The notes under the pieces are model-generated. The model was not told the DNA's origin, did not search any database, and saw nothing but the letters and a program-made list of their open reading frames with translations. Shown one piece after another: positions 32,602 through 41,015 of a stretch of DNA of 64,000 bases (its first letter is position 1; every line of letters begins with the position of its first letter). Made by a program: the position numbers and the translations under genes. Source of the DNA: Chelatococcus reniformis (lineage in GTDB: Bacteria; Pseudomonadota; Alphaproteobacteria; Rhizobiales; Beijerinckiaceae); the NCBI RefSeq assembly GCF_014640075.1, contig NZ_BMGG01000009.1:1-64000 (forward strand), read 5' to 3'.

Positions 32602-34224
32602 GTGAGCACGCAGAACAGGCTGGACGACGTCGACGTCTACGTGGTGCGCAATCTGATCGACAGGCACGCGCGCGAGCGAGGCGAGCGCCCGTTCGCTCTC
32701 TTCGCCGACGACAGCACGTGGTCTTATGCGCAACTGCGTGACATCGTCCGGCGCGTCGCCGCCGGCTTCGAGGCGCTGGGCGTGCGCCAGGGCGACCACG
32801 TCCTGTCGTGGCTGCCCAACGGCCCGCACGCCATCACCGTGTGGTTTGCGCTGAACTACATCGGCGCCGTCTACGTGCCGGTGAACGTCAGCTATCGCGG
32901 CGGCGTCCTCGCCCATGTCATCGCCAATTCCGGCGCCCGGCTGATGGTGGCCGACCAGCGCCTGGCGGAACGGCTGAACGACGTGGACAAGGCCGCCCTC
33001 CAGACCCTGGTCTCGATCGGCGAGCCGCTGCCCGCCGTCGCCGGCCTCGCGGTGCTGCCGGAAGCCGTGCTGATGGGCGCCACCGGCAGCCCGTCGGAGC
33101 CGCCCCGGCCGATCGCGCCTTGGGATACCCAGACCATCATCTATACATCCGGGACGACGGGGCCGTCGAAGGGCGTGCTGTCGTCCTACCGCCACGCCGG
33201 CGCCATGTCGGAAGCGCTGGACGCGGTCACGGCGGACGACCGGGCGCTGGTCAACCTGCCGCTGTTCCACGTGGGCGGCACCAATGCGGTGTACCGCATG
33301 CTGATGCTCGGGGGCTCCGTCGCGGTCGTCGAGGCCTTCGATACGGCGACGTTCTGGGACACCATCCGGCGCACCGGCACCACGACCATGACGCTGCTCG
33401 GCGCCATGGTGCCGTTCCTGCTGAAGGAGCCGCCGAGCCCGCGCGACCGCGACCATACGCTCCGGCAGGCGACCATGGTGCCTTACAGCGAGGATGCGCC
33501 GGAGTTCACCCGGCGCTTCGGCGTCGACATCTACACGGTCTTCAACATGACCGAGATCGCCTGCCCGATCATCTCGGTGAAGAACCCGCCGGTACCCAAG
33601 ACCTGCGGCCGGGTGCGCGCCGGCTTCCAGGTGCGCATCGTCGACGAGAACGACATCGAGGTGCCCGTCGGGCAGGTGGGCGAGCTGATGCTCCGCGCCG
33701 ATACGCCATGGACCCTCAACCACGGCTACAACGCCAATCCGGAGGCCACGGCGCGCGCCTGGCGCAACGGCTGGTTCCATACGGGCGACGCCTTCCGCCG
33801 CAACGCCGACGGCGACTTCTTCTTCGTCGACCGCATGAAGGACGCGTTGCGTCGGCGGGGCGAGAACATCTCCTCCTTCGAGGTCGAGCAGGAGCTCCTG
33901 TCGCACCCGCAGGTGCGCGAGGCGGCGGTGCTGGGCGTACCCTCGGAGTTCGGCGAGGACGAGGTGCTGGCCGTCATCGCGCCGGTTGCCGGCGCCGATC
34001 TCGATCTCGCCGACCTCATCGCCTACCTGACGCCGCGGCTGGCGCATTTCATGGTGCCGCGCTTCATCCGGGTGCTCCCCGAATTGCCCAAGACGCCGAC
34101 CCAGAAGGTGGAGAAGTACCTGCTGCGCGGCCAGGGGGTGACCGAGGACACCTGGGACCGGGAGGCGGCCGGCATCCGCATCAAGCGCGAGAGGCTCGGC
34201 AACACCAAGCTCGCCCTCACCTGA
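32602..34224 (+). CDS. ATP-dependent acyl-CoA ligase (AMP-forming)
   Basis: A 540-residue adenylate-forming enzyme: carboxylate + ATP + CoA to acyl-CoA. GTG 32602 follows GGGAGGAA. The P-loop-like motif IIYTSGTTGPSKGV is at about residues 180-193, then LPLFHVGGTNAVYRM (A4/substrate pocket side), FNMTEIACP (A5), WFHTGDAFRRNADGDFFFVDR (A7), MKDALRRRGENISSFEVE (A8, with Arg-Gly-Glu-Asn) and the C-terminal catalytic Lys in TPTQKVEKYLL. It fits the crotonobetaine/cyclohexanecarboxylate ligase-like group by eye, but the substrate is open. Coded between the carrier and the carboxyltransferase. Confidence 0.92.
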   Translation: MSTQNRLDDVDVYVVRNLIDRHARERGERPFALFADDSTWSYAQLRDIVRRVAAGFEALGVRQGDHVLSWLPNGPHAITVWFALNYIGAVYVPVNVSYRGGVLAHVIANSGARLMVADQRLAERLNDVDKAALQTLVSIGEPLPAVAGLAVLPEAVLMGATGSPSEPPRPIAPWDTQTIIYTSGTTGPSKGVLSSYRHAGAMSEALDAVTADDRALVNLPLFHVGGTNAVYRMLMLGGSVAVVEAFDTATFWDTIRRTGTTTMTLLGAMVPFLLKEPPSPRDRDHTLRQATMVPYSEDAPEFTRRFGVDIYTVFNMTEIACPIISVKNPPVPKTCGRVRAGFQVRIVDENDIEVPVGQVGELMLRADTPWTLNHGYNANPEATARAWRNGWFHTGDAFRRNADGDFFFVDRMKDALRRRGENISSFEVEQELLSHPQVREAAVLGVPSEFGEDEVLAVIAPVAGADLDLADLIAYLTPRLAHFMVPRFIRVLPELPKTPTQKVEKYLLRGQGVTEDTWDREAAGIRIKRERLGNTKLALT

Positions 34225-34308
34225 GGACGGCGCCCTCCCCACAACGCCCTGCAACCGCCGGCGCGGCCTCGACCGCGCCGGCCCCGGTGCCCAGACGGAG
34301 ACACGTAC

Positions 34309-35808
34309 TTGCGTCATGATTTGAAGACGGTGGTGGAGGCGCAGAAGGCGCGCCTCGACGAGGCCCGGCCGGTGGCCGTCGCCAAGCAGCGCAAGCGCGG
34401 CCGCCTGACGGTGCGGGAGGCCATTGCCGGCCTCGCCGACGGCGACAGCTTCGTGGAATACGGCGGGCTCACCCGCCCGGCCACCGCCGGCATGGAGGGC
34501 GCCGCCGACGGCCTGGTGATGGGCACCGCCAAGGTGGAGGGCCGGCCGGTCGATCTCGTCGCCTACGACTACACGGTCTACGCCGGCACCCAGAGCGCCT
34601 TCAACCACGCCAAGATCACCCGCATGTACGAGCATGCGGAGAAGCATCGCCTGCCGGTGATCTCCTGGCTCGACGGCGGCGGGGCCCGCCCGCACGACAT
34701 GCACGTGACGGGGCGGCCGTCGACGCCCACCTTCGTGGTGTTCGCACGCCTGTCGGGCTGGGTGCCGACCGTCGGCATCGTCCCCGGCCGGGCCTTCGCC
34801 GGCCACGCCAACCTCGCTGGGCTCTGCGACATTCTGATCGCGACGCCGGATTCGGCCATGGGCATGGCGGGGCCGCCGCTGGTCGAGGCGGCGCTCGGCA
34901 CGCGCTTCACGCCCGAGGAAATCGGGCCCGCCGCGGCGCACCTGGCGTCCGGCGTCATCGACGTGCTGGTCGACGACGACACCCAGGCGATCGAGGTGGC
35001 CAAGCGCTATCTCGCCTTCTTCGATCTCGCCCGCGAGCCCGGCGAAGCGCACGACCAGACGCCGCTGCGCGAGATCGTGCCGGACAGCCCGCGCCGCGCC
35101 TACAACGTGCGCAAGGTCATCGAGACCCTCGCCGACAAGGGCAGCGTCCTGGAGCTCAAGGCGGCCTACGGCAAGGCCGGCGTCACGGCGCTCGCCCGCA
35201 TCGGCGGGCGCACCGTCGGCGTCATCGCCAACCAGCCGATGTTCCTCGCCGGCGCCATGGACACGCCCTGCTGCATCAAGATGGCGCGCTTCATCCAGCT
35301 GTGCGATGCCTTCGACATCCCGCTCGTGGTGCTCTGCGACACGCCCGGCCTGATGGTGGGACCCGACGTGGAGAAGACCGGGCTGATGCGCCACAGCGCC
35401 CGCGTGCTCTCGGCGCTCGCCAACGCCACCGTGCCCGTCATGACGGTGGTGCTCCGCAAGGCCTACGGCCTGGGCTATTACATCATGGGGTCGCGCCCGC
35501 TCGATCCGGCGATCCTGCTGGCGTGGCCGACCGCCGAATTCGGCGGCATGGGGCTGGAGGGCGCCGTCAACATCATCAACAAGCGCGAGCTTGACGAAGC
35601 GCCGACGCCGGAGGCGCGGGCGACCCTGCACGCGGAGCTGACGGCGGCGCTGAAGAAGTCGGGCACCGCCGTCGAGAGCGCCGCCAAGTTCCTCTACGAC
35701 GACGTCATCGATCCGGCCGATACCCGCTCGATTCTGATCAAGACCCTCGACACCTTGCCGGTGCCGGCCCAGCGGCCGCAGCGGAAGCGCATCATCGATC
35801 CGTTCTAG
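34309..35808 (+). CDS. Acyl-CoA carboxylase, carboxyltransferase subunit
   Basis: A 499-residue biotin-dependent carboxyltransferase that moves carboxyl from carboxybiotin to an acyl-CoA. TTG 34309 has GGAG eight bases upstream. The crotonase-fold halves are seen as LTVREAIAGLADGDSFVEYGG and VVAYDYTVYAGTQSAFNHAK in the N-half, and GVIANQPMFLAGAMDTPCCIKMARFIQLCDAFDIP, split here as the CoA-site blocks MFLAGAMD and KMARFIQLCDAF, followed by LVVLCDTPGLMVGPDVEKTG and WPTAEFGGMGLEGAVNI. Length and blocks match PccB/GcdA-like subunits. It abuts bioZ tail to tail with no base between. Partner biotin carboxylase not present. Confidence 0.9.
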   Translation: MRHDLKTVVEAQKARLDEARPVAVAKQRKRGRLTVREAIAGLADGDSFVEYGGLTRPATAGMEGAADGLVMGTAKVEGRPVDLVAYDYTVYAGTQSAFNHAKITRMYEHAEKHRLPVISWLDGGGARPHDMHVTGRPSTPTFVVFARLSGWVPTVGIVPGRAFAGHANLAGLCDILIATPDSAMGMAGPPLVEAALGTRFTPEEIGPAAAHLASGVIDVLVDDDTQAIEVAKRYLAFFDLAREPGEAHDQTPLREIVPDSPRRAYNVRKVIETLADKGSVLELKAAYGKAGVTALARIGGRTVGVIANQPMFLAGAMDTPCCIKMARFIQLCDAFDIPLVVLCDTPGLMVGPDVEKTGLMRHSARVLSALANATVPVMTVVLRKAYGLGYYIMGSRPLDPAILLAWPTAEFGGMGLEGAVNIINKRELDEAPTPEARATLHAELTAALKKSGTAVESAAKFLYDDVIDPADTRSILIKTLDTLPVPAQRPQRKRIIDPF

Positions 35809-36807
35809 TCAGCACGCTCCCACGCCCAGGACCACGGCGCCGGCTGTCAAGCCGGCACCGGCGGCGGCCAGGAGCAGGCGCTCGCCCGGGCGGAAGGCGC
35901 GCTCGCGGTGGGCCATCGACAGCGACAGCGGGATGGTCGCCGCGGAGGAATTGCCGAACTCGGCGATGGTGGAGACCGTCCGCTCGGGCGCCAGCCCGAG
36001 GTTCGCCGAGACCGCTTCGAAGATGCGGATATTGGCCTGGTGGGGCACGAAGCGGTCGATTTCGCCCGCCGGCAGCCCGGCGAGCGCCAGGGCGCGGTCC
36101 GCGCACCGCGTCATCAGGCGCACCGCCTGGGAGAAGACGGCCTTGCCGTCGCTCATGGTCATCAGCAGTTCCTGCGGATCCATGCCGGGGGCGAAGGGCC
36201 GGGCGCTGCCGCCGGCGGGCACCTTGATCAGGTCGTAGTGGTGTCCGTCAGCGGCCAGGTCGGCGCCGAGGAGACCGCAGCCCGGCTCATGCGACGGTGC
36301 CAGCACGACGGCGCCGGCCGCATCGGCGAAGATGATGGCGCTTGCCCGCTCGTGGGGGTTGATCCGCCGGCTGAGGACGTTGGCGGCGACCACGAGGACG
36401 GGCCTGCCTTGCGCCCGCACGAAGCCATCCGCCAAGGTCAGCGCGTAGAGGAAGCCCGAGCAGGCGCCCGCCAGATCGACGGCGCCGGCGCCGGCAAGGC
36501 CCAGGCGATGGGCGAGCATCGGCGCCGAGGGCGGCAAGAGGTGGTCGGGCGTCGATGTGGCGAGCAGCGCCAGGGCGACGTCCCCGCGTGCGATCCCGGC
36601 ATCGTCGAGCGCGGCGGCGCCGGCCCTGACGGCCATATCGGTCAGCGTCTCGCCGGGGGCGGCCCACCGCCGCGCCCGGATGCCGGTGCGCCGCTCGATC
36701 CACCCGGGCGCGAGGCCCAGCCGCTCCTCGATCTCGGCGTTCTCGACGCGCCGGTCCGGAACATAATGGCCGAAGCCCACGGCACGGCTCGCTGGCCAAG
36801 CGGTCAT
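35809..36807 (-). CDS. bioZ: BioZ, beta-ketoacyl-ACP synthase III-like (pimelate moiety synthesis)
   Basis: A 332-residue thiolase-fold enzyme. The FabH-type triad is complete: Cys in [12 protein letters not shown] (about residue 112), His in [12 protein letters not shown] and Asn in [12 protein letters not shown] plain FabH would normally sit with plsX; this one is the last gene of a bioF-bioD-bioA operon, the place of BioZ, which in rhizobia condenses a glutaryl-type thioester with malonyl-ACP to start the pimelate chain. It overlaps bioA by four bases (ATGA). I therefore call BioZ on context; the sequence alone says KAS III. Confidence 0.88.
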   Translation of the reverse strand: MTAWPASRAVGFGHYVPDRRVENAEIEERLGLAPGWIERRTGIRARRWAAPGETLTDMAVRAGAAALDDAGIARGDVALALLATSTPDHLLPPSAPMLAHRLGLAGAGAVDLAGACSGFLYALTLADGFVRAQGRPVLVVAANVLSRRINPHERASAIIFADAAGAVVLAPSHEPGCGLLGADLAADGHHYDLIKVPAGGSARPFAPGMDPQELLMTMSDGKAVFSQAVRLMTRCADRALALAGLPAGEIDRFVPHQANIRIFEAVSANLGLAPERTVSTIAEFGNSSAATIPLSLSMAHRERAFRPGERLLLAAAGAGLTAGAVVLGVGAC

Positions 36808-38081
36808 GGCGCCGTCCCGGCGATCATGTCGGCGGCCTCGCCGATTGCCGCGTAGGCGCGGTCGAGATCGCCGGCCGTCACGCAATAGGGCGGCATCAGG
36901 TAGATGACGTTGCCGAGCGGGCGAATGAGCAGGTCCCGCTCGCGGAAGAAGGCGCGCAGGCGCGGCCCGACATCCGAGAGATATCCCGGCGCCGACACGT
37001 CGAGGTCGAGCGCCGCGATGGTGCCGGTGAGGCGCACGTTGGCGAAGCGCCGGTCGGACCGGAAGGGGGCCAGCCGCTCCCGGTGCATCCCCTCCAGCGC
37101 CGCGATGCGTGCGGCAACCGGCTCGCTCCGCCAGACCTCGAGGTTGGCGAGCGCGGCGGCGCAGGCGATCGGGTTCGCCGTGTAGGAGCTGGAATGGAAG
37201 AAGGCGCGGCTCAGCTCGGGCGACAGATGCGCCTCGAAGATCTCGGGCGTGCACAGCGTCGCCGCCAGCGGCAGCGCGCCCCCGGTGATCCCCTTGGATA
37301 CGCACAGGATGTCCGGCGTGATCCCGGCCTGCTCGCAGGCGAAGAGCGTACCCGTCCGCCCCCAGCCGGTCATCACCTCGTCGACGATCATCAGCGTCCC
37401 ATGCCGCACGGCGATCCGTTGCAGCTCGCTCAGTACGTGCGGCGGATACATCCGCATGCCGCCGGCGCCCAGCACGAGGGGCTCGACCAGCAAGGCGGCG
37501 ACCGCCTCGCCGCGGCAGAGGCGATCGAAGGCATCGAGCGTCTCCTGCTCGCGGCCGGGCTCGGGAAACGGAATCGTCGCGACGTCGAAGAGCAGGGCGC
37601 CGTAAGCGGCGTTGAAGACCCCGCGCTCGCCGGCCGACATCGTGCCGATCGTATCGCCATGATAGCTGCCCTCCATCACTACGATGCGCGACCGCGGGAT
37701 GCCGCGGTTGTGGAACGTGCTCAGCGCCATCTTCAGCGCCACCTCGACGGCGGTCGAACCGCTGTCGGAATAGAAGACATGGGCGAGACCGGGCGGCGCG
37801 AGGCGGATGAGCCCCTCCGCCAGGGCTTCGGCCGGTTCGTGCGTGTATTCGGCGAAGATGATCTGATCGAACGTGTCGCAGGCGGAGCGGATCGCCGCCA
37901 TGATCTTCGGATGGCGATGGCGATGGGTGATCACCCACCAGGACGAGATCGCGTCGAGGACGGCACGGCCATCCTCGTCGACGAGATATGCGCCGTCCGT
38001 GCGGACGATCCGCTTCATCGCCGGCGTCAGGGCATGCTGGGTGAAGGGGTGCCAGACGGGCGATTGCGACGGGGAACTCAT
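36804..38081 (-). CDS. bioA: Adenosylmethionine-8-amino-7-oxononanoate aminotransferase
   Basis: A 425-residue PLP enzyme that converts KAPA to DAPA using S-adenosylmethionine as amino donor. Landmarks: [11 protein letters not shown] at the N-terminus, [16 protein letters not shown], the PLP-phosphate site [31 protein letters not shown], the cofactor Asp in [15 protein letters not shown] and the Schiff-base Lys in [14 protein letters not shown] (about residue 275). Length is normal. It overlaps bioD by one base and bioZ by four, so the operon is tightly coupled. Confidence 0.96.
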   Translation of the reverse strand: MSSPSQSPVWHPFTQHALTPAMKRIVRTDGAYLVDEDGRAVLDAISSWWVITHRHRHPKIMAAIRSACDTFDQIIFAEYTHEPAEALAEGLIRLAPPGLAHVFYSDSGSTAVEVALKMALSTFHNRGIPRSRIVVMEGSYHGDTIGTMSAGERGVFNAAYGALLFDVATIPFPEPGREQETLDAFDRLCRGEAVAALLVEPLVLGAGGMRMYPPHVLSELQRIAVRHGTLMIVDEVMTGWGRTGTLFACEQAGITPDILCVSKGITGGALPLAATLCTPEIFEAHLSPELSRAFFHSSSYTANPIACAAALANLEVWRSEPVAARIAALEGMHRERLAPFRSDRRFANVRLTGTIAALDLDVSAPGYLSDVGPRLRAFFRERDLLIRPLGNVIYLMPPYCVTAGDLDRAYAAIGEAADMIAGTAP

Positions 38082-38719
38082 CAGACGGTCACCTGTTGCA
38101 GGAGCGTTGCGCCGAACGCTTCACGGAAGCTTCGGCGCAAGGTGTCGGGCGTCAGCGGATCGAGGCCCGGTAGCCGGCCGAGGCGGCGCGTAGCGCCCAT
38201 CTCGGGGATGATCTGCTCGGTGTCGGGCTGGGCGTCGCCGATGAACGCGACGCCCAGGATGGGAATGCGCCGCTGGCGCATGGCCTCGAGCGACAGCAGC
38301 GTGTGATTGATCGTGCCGAGGCCGGTGCGGGCGCACAGGATCGTCGGCAGCTGCCAGCGGGCGAAGACGTCGGCGAAGGTGGTGCGAAAGGTCAGGGGCA
38401 CGAGCAGGCCGCCGGCCCCTTCGATGACCAGCGGCGCGTCCGTCTCTGGCGGCTCCAGCGCGTCGGGCTCCATCGTCACCGCGTCGAGTGCCGCGGCAAG
38501 GTGGGGCGAGGCCGGCGTCCTGAGGCGCCAGGCCTCGGGTAGGATGCGATGGGGCGGGAGCTCACCGAGCCGCCGCACCGTCGCGCTGTCGGTCTCCCCG
38601 TCGAGGCCGGACTGGATCGGCTTCCAGTAGCTGGCGCCGAGCGCGTCGGCGAGGGCGGCTGCGAAGACCGTCTTGCCGATGCCCGTATCGGTGCCGGTTA
38701 CGATGATGCGTGGGCTCAT
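38081..38719 (-). CDS. bioD: Dethiobiotin synthetase
   Basis: A 212-residue ATPase that closes the ureido ring of dethiobiotin from DAPA, CO2 and ATP. P-loop [19 protein letters not shown] (about residues 5-22), [13 protein letters not shown] with the substrate-contact Lys-Pro-x-Gln-Ser-Gly, [12 protein letters not shown] and the adenine-side [16 protein letters not shown]. It overlaps bioF by four bases and bioA by one. Confidence 0.96.
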   Translation of the reverse strand: MSPRIIVTGTDTGIGKTVFAAALADALGASYWKPIQSGLDGETDSATVRRLGELPPHRILPEAWRLRTPASPHLAAALDAVTMEPDALEPPETDAPLVIEGAGGLLVPLTFRTTFADVFARWQLPTILCARTGLGTINHTLLSLEAMRQRRIPILGVAFIGDAQPDTEQIIPEMGATRRLGRLPGLDPLTPDTLRRSFREAFGATLLQQVTV

Positions 38720-39876
38720 GAGGCTTCCTCCGCCAGAATCTGCGCCAGCCGGTCGAACATGCGCGCCACGGTGGCGGCGTCGACATGGAGCGTCACGGCG
38801 ATGCGCAGGCGCGCCGTGTTGGCGGGAACCGTGGGCGGGCGGATGGCGCGGATGTCGAAGCCGTCCGCCTGCATGCGGGAGGCGATGCGGACGGTGCGGG
38901 CGCTGTCGCCGATGACGACCGGCAGGATCTGCGAGCCGCTTGCGGCGATGCCGAGGGCGTGGGCCTGCCCGTTGGCGAAGCCGATCAGCCGGTGCAATCG
39001 CTCCCGGCGCTCGGGCTCGTCCACCAGGACCTTCAGTGCTTCACGGACGCTCGCCGCCGCGAGCGGGGAGGGCGCCGTGGCATAGATGAACGGGCGAGCC
39101 TGGTTGATCAGGTGATCGCACAGCACGCGGCTGGCGCCGACCAGCGCGCCCACGACGCCGAGCGCCTTGCCGCAGGTGTGCAGGACGATGACGTTGTCGC
39201 GCCCCTCGAGCTCGGCGGCGAGCCCCCGGCCGTGGAGGCCGTGGACCCCGGTGGCATGGGCCTCGTCGACAACCAGGAAACCGTCGTGCCGGTCGGCCAG
39301 ATCCGCCAGCTCGGGCAACGGCGTGCGATCGCCGTCCATGGAATAGATGCTTTCCACGACGATCCAGGGATGGCCTCGGCCGCCGGCAGCGCGCCATGTG
39401 CGGATGGCGTCGTCGAAGGCGTCGAGGTCGTTGTGGGGCACAGCGGCGGTGGCGGCCCGGCCGGCGACCAGCCCCGCGTGCGCGCTGGCGTGGATCAGTT
39501 CGTCATGGATCACGAGATCGCCGCGCTGCGGCAAGGCGGACAGGAGCGAGAGGTTGGCCGCGTAGCCGCTGCCGAAATACAGCATCCGCTCGGAGCCGAA
39601 GAAGCGCGCCGCCTCGGCCTCCAGCGCCTCGTGCTCGGGATGATTGCCGCGCAGGAGGCGCGAGCCGCCGGCGCCGACGGGCACGCCCCGGTCCAGCGCT
39701 GCGATCACGCTGGCCTTCAGACGGGGCGAGTCGGCCAGGGCCAGATAGTCGTTCGACGTGAAGTCGATGCCGCCTTGCGGCAACAGGAAGCGTTTCCGTC
39801 CCTTGCGCTCCAGGTGCTCCAGCGCCCTCGTGTAGCGCGCCGCTCGCTCCCGCCCCGTTTCGTCCCTTGGCATCAT
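38716..39876 (-). CDS. bioF: 8-amino-7-oxononanoate synthase
   Basis: A 386-residue PLP enzyme joining a pimeloyl thioester and alanine to KAPA. It shows [16 protein letters not shown] near the start, [39 protein letters not shown], the cofactor stack [17 protein letters not shown] and the Schiff-base Lys in [15 protein letters not shown] (about residue 235). First gene of the operon; ATG 39876 (or the adjacent ATG). There is almost no leader after the BioR-type box and no clear Shine-Dalgarno. In relatives the operon usually begins with bioB, which is missing here. Confidence 0.96.
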   Translation of the reverse strand: MMPRDETGRERAARYTRALEHLERKGRKRFLLPQGGIDFTSNDYLALADSPRLKASVIAALDRGVPVGAGGSRLLRGNHPEHEALEAEAARFFGSERMLYFGSGYAANLSLLSALPQRGDLVIHDELIHASAHAGLVAGRAATAAVPHNDLDAFDDAIRTWRAAGGRGHPWIVVESIYSMDGDRTPLPELADLADRHDGFLVVDEAHATGVHGLHGRGLAAELEGRDNVIVLHTCGKALGVVGALVGASRVLCDHLINQARPFIYATAPSPLAAASVREALKVLVDEPERRERLHRLIGFANGQAHALGIAASGSQILPVVIGDSARTVRIASRMQADGFDIRAIRPPTVPANTARLRIAVTLHVDAATVARMFDRLAQILAEEAS

Positions 39877-39879
39877 GAT

Positions 39880-39889
39880 TTATAGATAA
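39880..39889. promoter_or_regulatory. BioR-type box next to the bioF start
   Basis: TTATAGATAA matches the BioR operator pattern (TTATMKATAA) known upstream of bio operons in alphaproteobacteria, where the GntR-family repressor BioR acts. It lies four bases before the bioF start codon, so bound repressor would block the initiation region directly. No bioR gene is in the window. Confidence 0.75.
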
Positions 39890-39954
39890 AATACCGTGTT
39901 GATCGTCGTTTCTCTCCACTTACGGCGAGACCGGGCATTCGTCATCTATTTTTT

Positions 39955-39964
39955 TAATAGATAA
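39955..39964. promoter_or_regulatory. Second, weaker BioR-type box
   Basis: TAATAGATAA differs from the first box by one base and sits 66 bases further from bioF, inside an AT-rich island (39947-39973) that contains TAGATAATCTA, a small palindrome. This island is the likely promoter of the bio operon. Two boxes of the same orientation are seen in some BioR-controlled operons. Confidence 0.5.
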
Positions 39965-40062
39965 TCTATATGCTACAATGCTCTGGAACGATGCGGCGTC
40001 GACTTTCGATAGCGGGAACCCGGCGCGGTCCCTCGGCGGGTGCAATGGGGGTGCGCGGCGCG

Positions 40063-40370
40063 TCAGCGCCTGGTCCAGACCGGCGGGCGACATTCGTTGA
40101 GCCCTGTCCGCCCGATCCTCCGTGCGGCTGATGCTGCCGATCTGCGCCTCAGCGCAGCCCAGCGCCTGCTCGAAGGTCATGTCCTGCATGGCGCGCGGCG
40201 CGTACTTGCCGCGGCGGATGGCCGTCGGGGACTTGTCGACGGGCCAGCAGCCAGTCGACCTGGCGTCGAACTCAGCTGCGGGCACGACATGGTTGACGAG
40301 GTCGTATTGCAGCGCCTCCGCCGCGGAGATCGGCTCACCGGCGACGCATCTCGGCAAACTTGAGGCGCGG
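40063..40370 (-). pseudogene. Enoyl-CoA hydratase relic (C-terminal part)
   Basis: On the minus strand GEPISAAEALQYDLVNHVVP, DKSPTAIRRGKYAPRAMQDM and TFEQALGCAEAQI are typical of the last third of crotonase-family enoyl-CoA hydratases. A frameshift near 40105 leads into the proper ending GLNECRPPVWTRR with TGA at 40063. Upstream (towards 40,370) another frame change breaks the match, and the N-terminal domain with the CoA-binding loop and oxyanion hole cannot be found. A dead fragment. Confidence 0.65.
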
Positions 40371-41015
40371 GGCGCCGTCCGCAGCACTGCGGGTGATGCT
40401 GACGGGGCTTGCCCGAGCCATGGCGCTTTTCTCCCAGTTCGCCGCATTTCGAGATCCGCTCGTCGGCCGTCCGGTGGTGGCCGGCACCCCTGATTCCAGG
40501 ACGTGCTCGACGGCCGGGGCACGGCAGGGGGAGCGTGCGTCATTGGCCGAAAGCGCATAGGCACGGCGTATCGTTGGCGTAAACTGTGCAGCAGGAGACG
40601 AAGCGCAGCGAGCGGCGCATCGAGCTAAGCGCGATGACCCGCTGGGCGAGGCAGGTGATCCGACGAAGTCGGGCGCGCCGGTCGTCACCCGCGGGGCACA
40701 AGGCCCTGCTTGCGGGAGGCAGCGAGAGCTTGGTCCAAGCTCATCTCATCCTGGCGAGCAGCGATGTGGCGGAACACTTCGACTGTATCGCCCACCAGAT
40801 TCAAAGAATTGAATAAAACTGTCGGATCAGGTGATGTCGACGCGGAGGCGCAATGCTGGGGCGGCGCCTGGAGGGCTGCGTGGGTCTACGCCGGCCCACA
40901 GAACAACACGCCGAAGCGTCCCGCCGTGGCAAGTGCGTCGGTCAGACGGCAGTAGGATAGTAATAACCAAATCTGAAGTATTCGTTTGAAGAAATATTCC
41001 AGGGAGGGTGATGGA
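40371..41015. other. Gene-free stretch before the sulfatase
   Basis: About 640 bases with only short unsupported frames on both strands. It probably holds further decayed DNA linked to the enoyl-CoA hydratase relic and, near its right end (40,940-41,010, AT-richer), the sulfatase promoter. AGGGAGG at 41001-41007 is the sulfatase ribosome-binding site. No RNA gene or repeat recognised. Confidence 0.4.

Noticed and set aside
32554-35631. A 1025-codon open frame on the minus strand
   Set aside because: It mirrors the acyl-CoA ligase and carboxyltransferase genes, which have full family motifs on the + strand. The product is His/Arg/Gly-rich with no recognisable domain, typical of antisense frames in high-GC DNA.
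35809-36807. Plain FabH for fatty acid synthesis
   Set aside because: The triad fits FabH, but the gene is overlapped with bioA and there is no plsX or acyl carrier gene, so BioZ is the better call.
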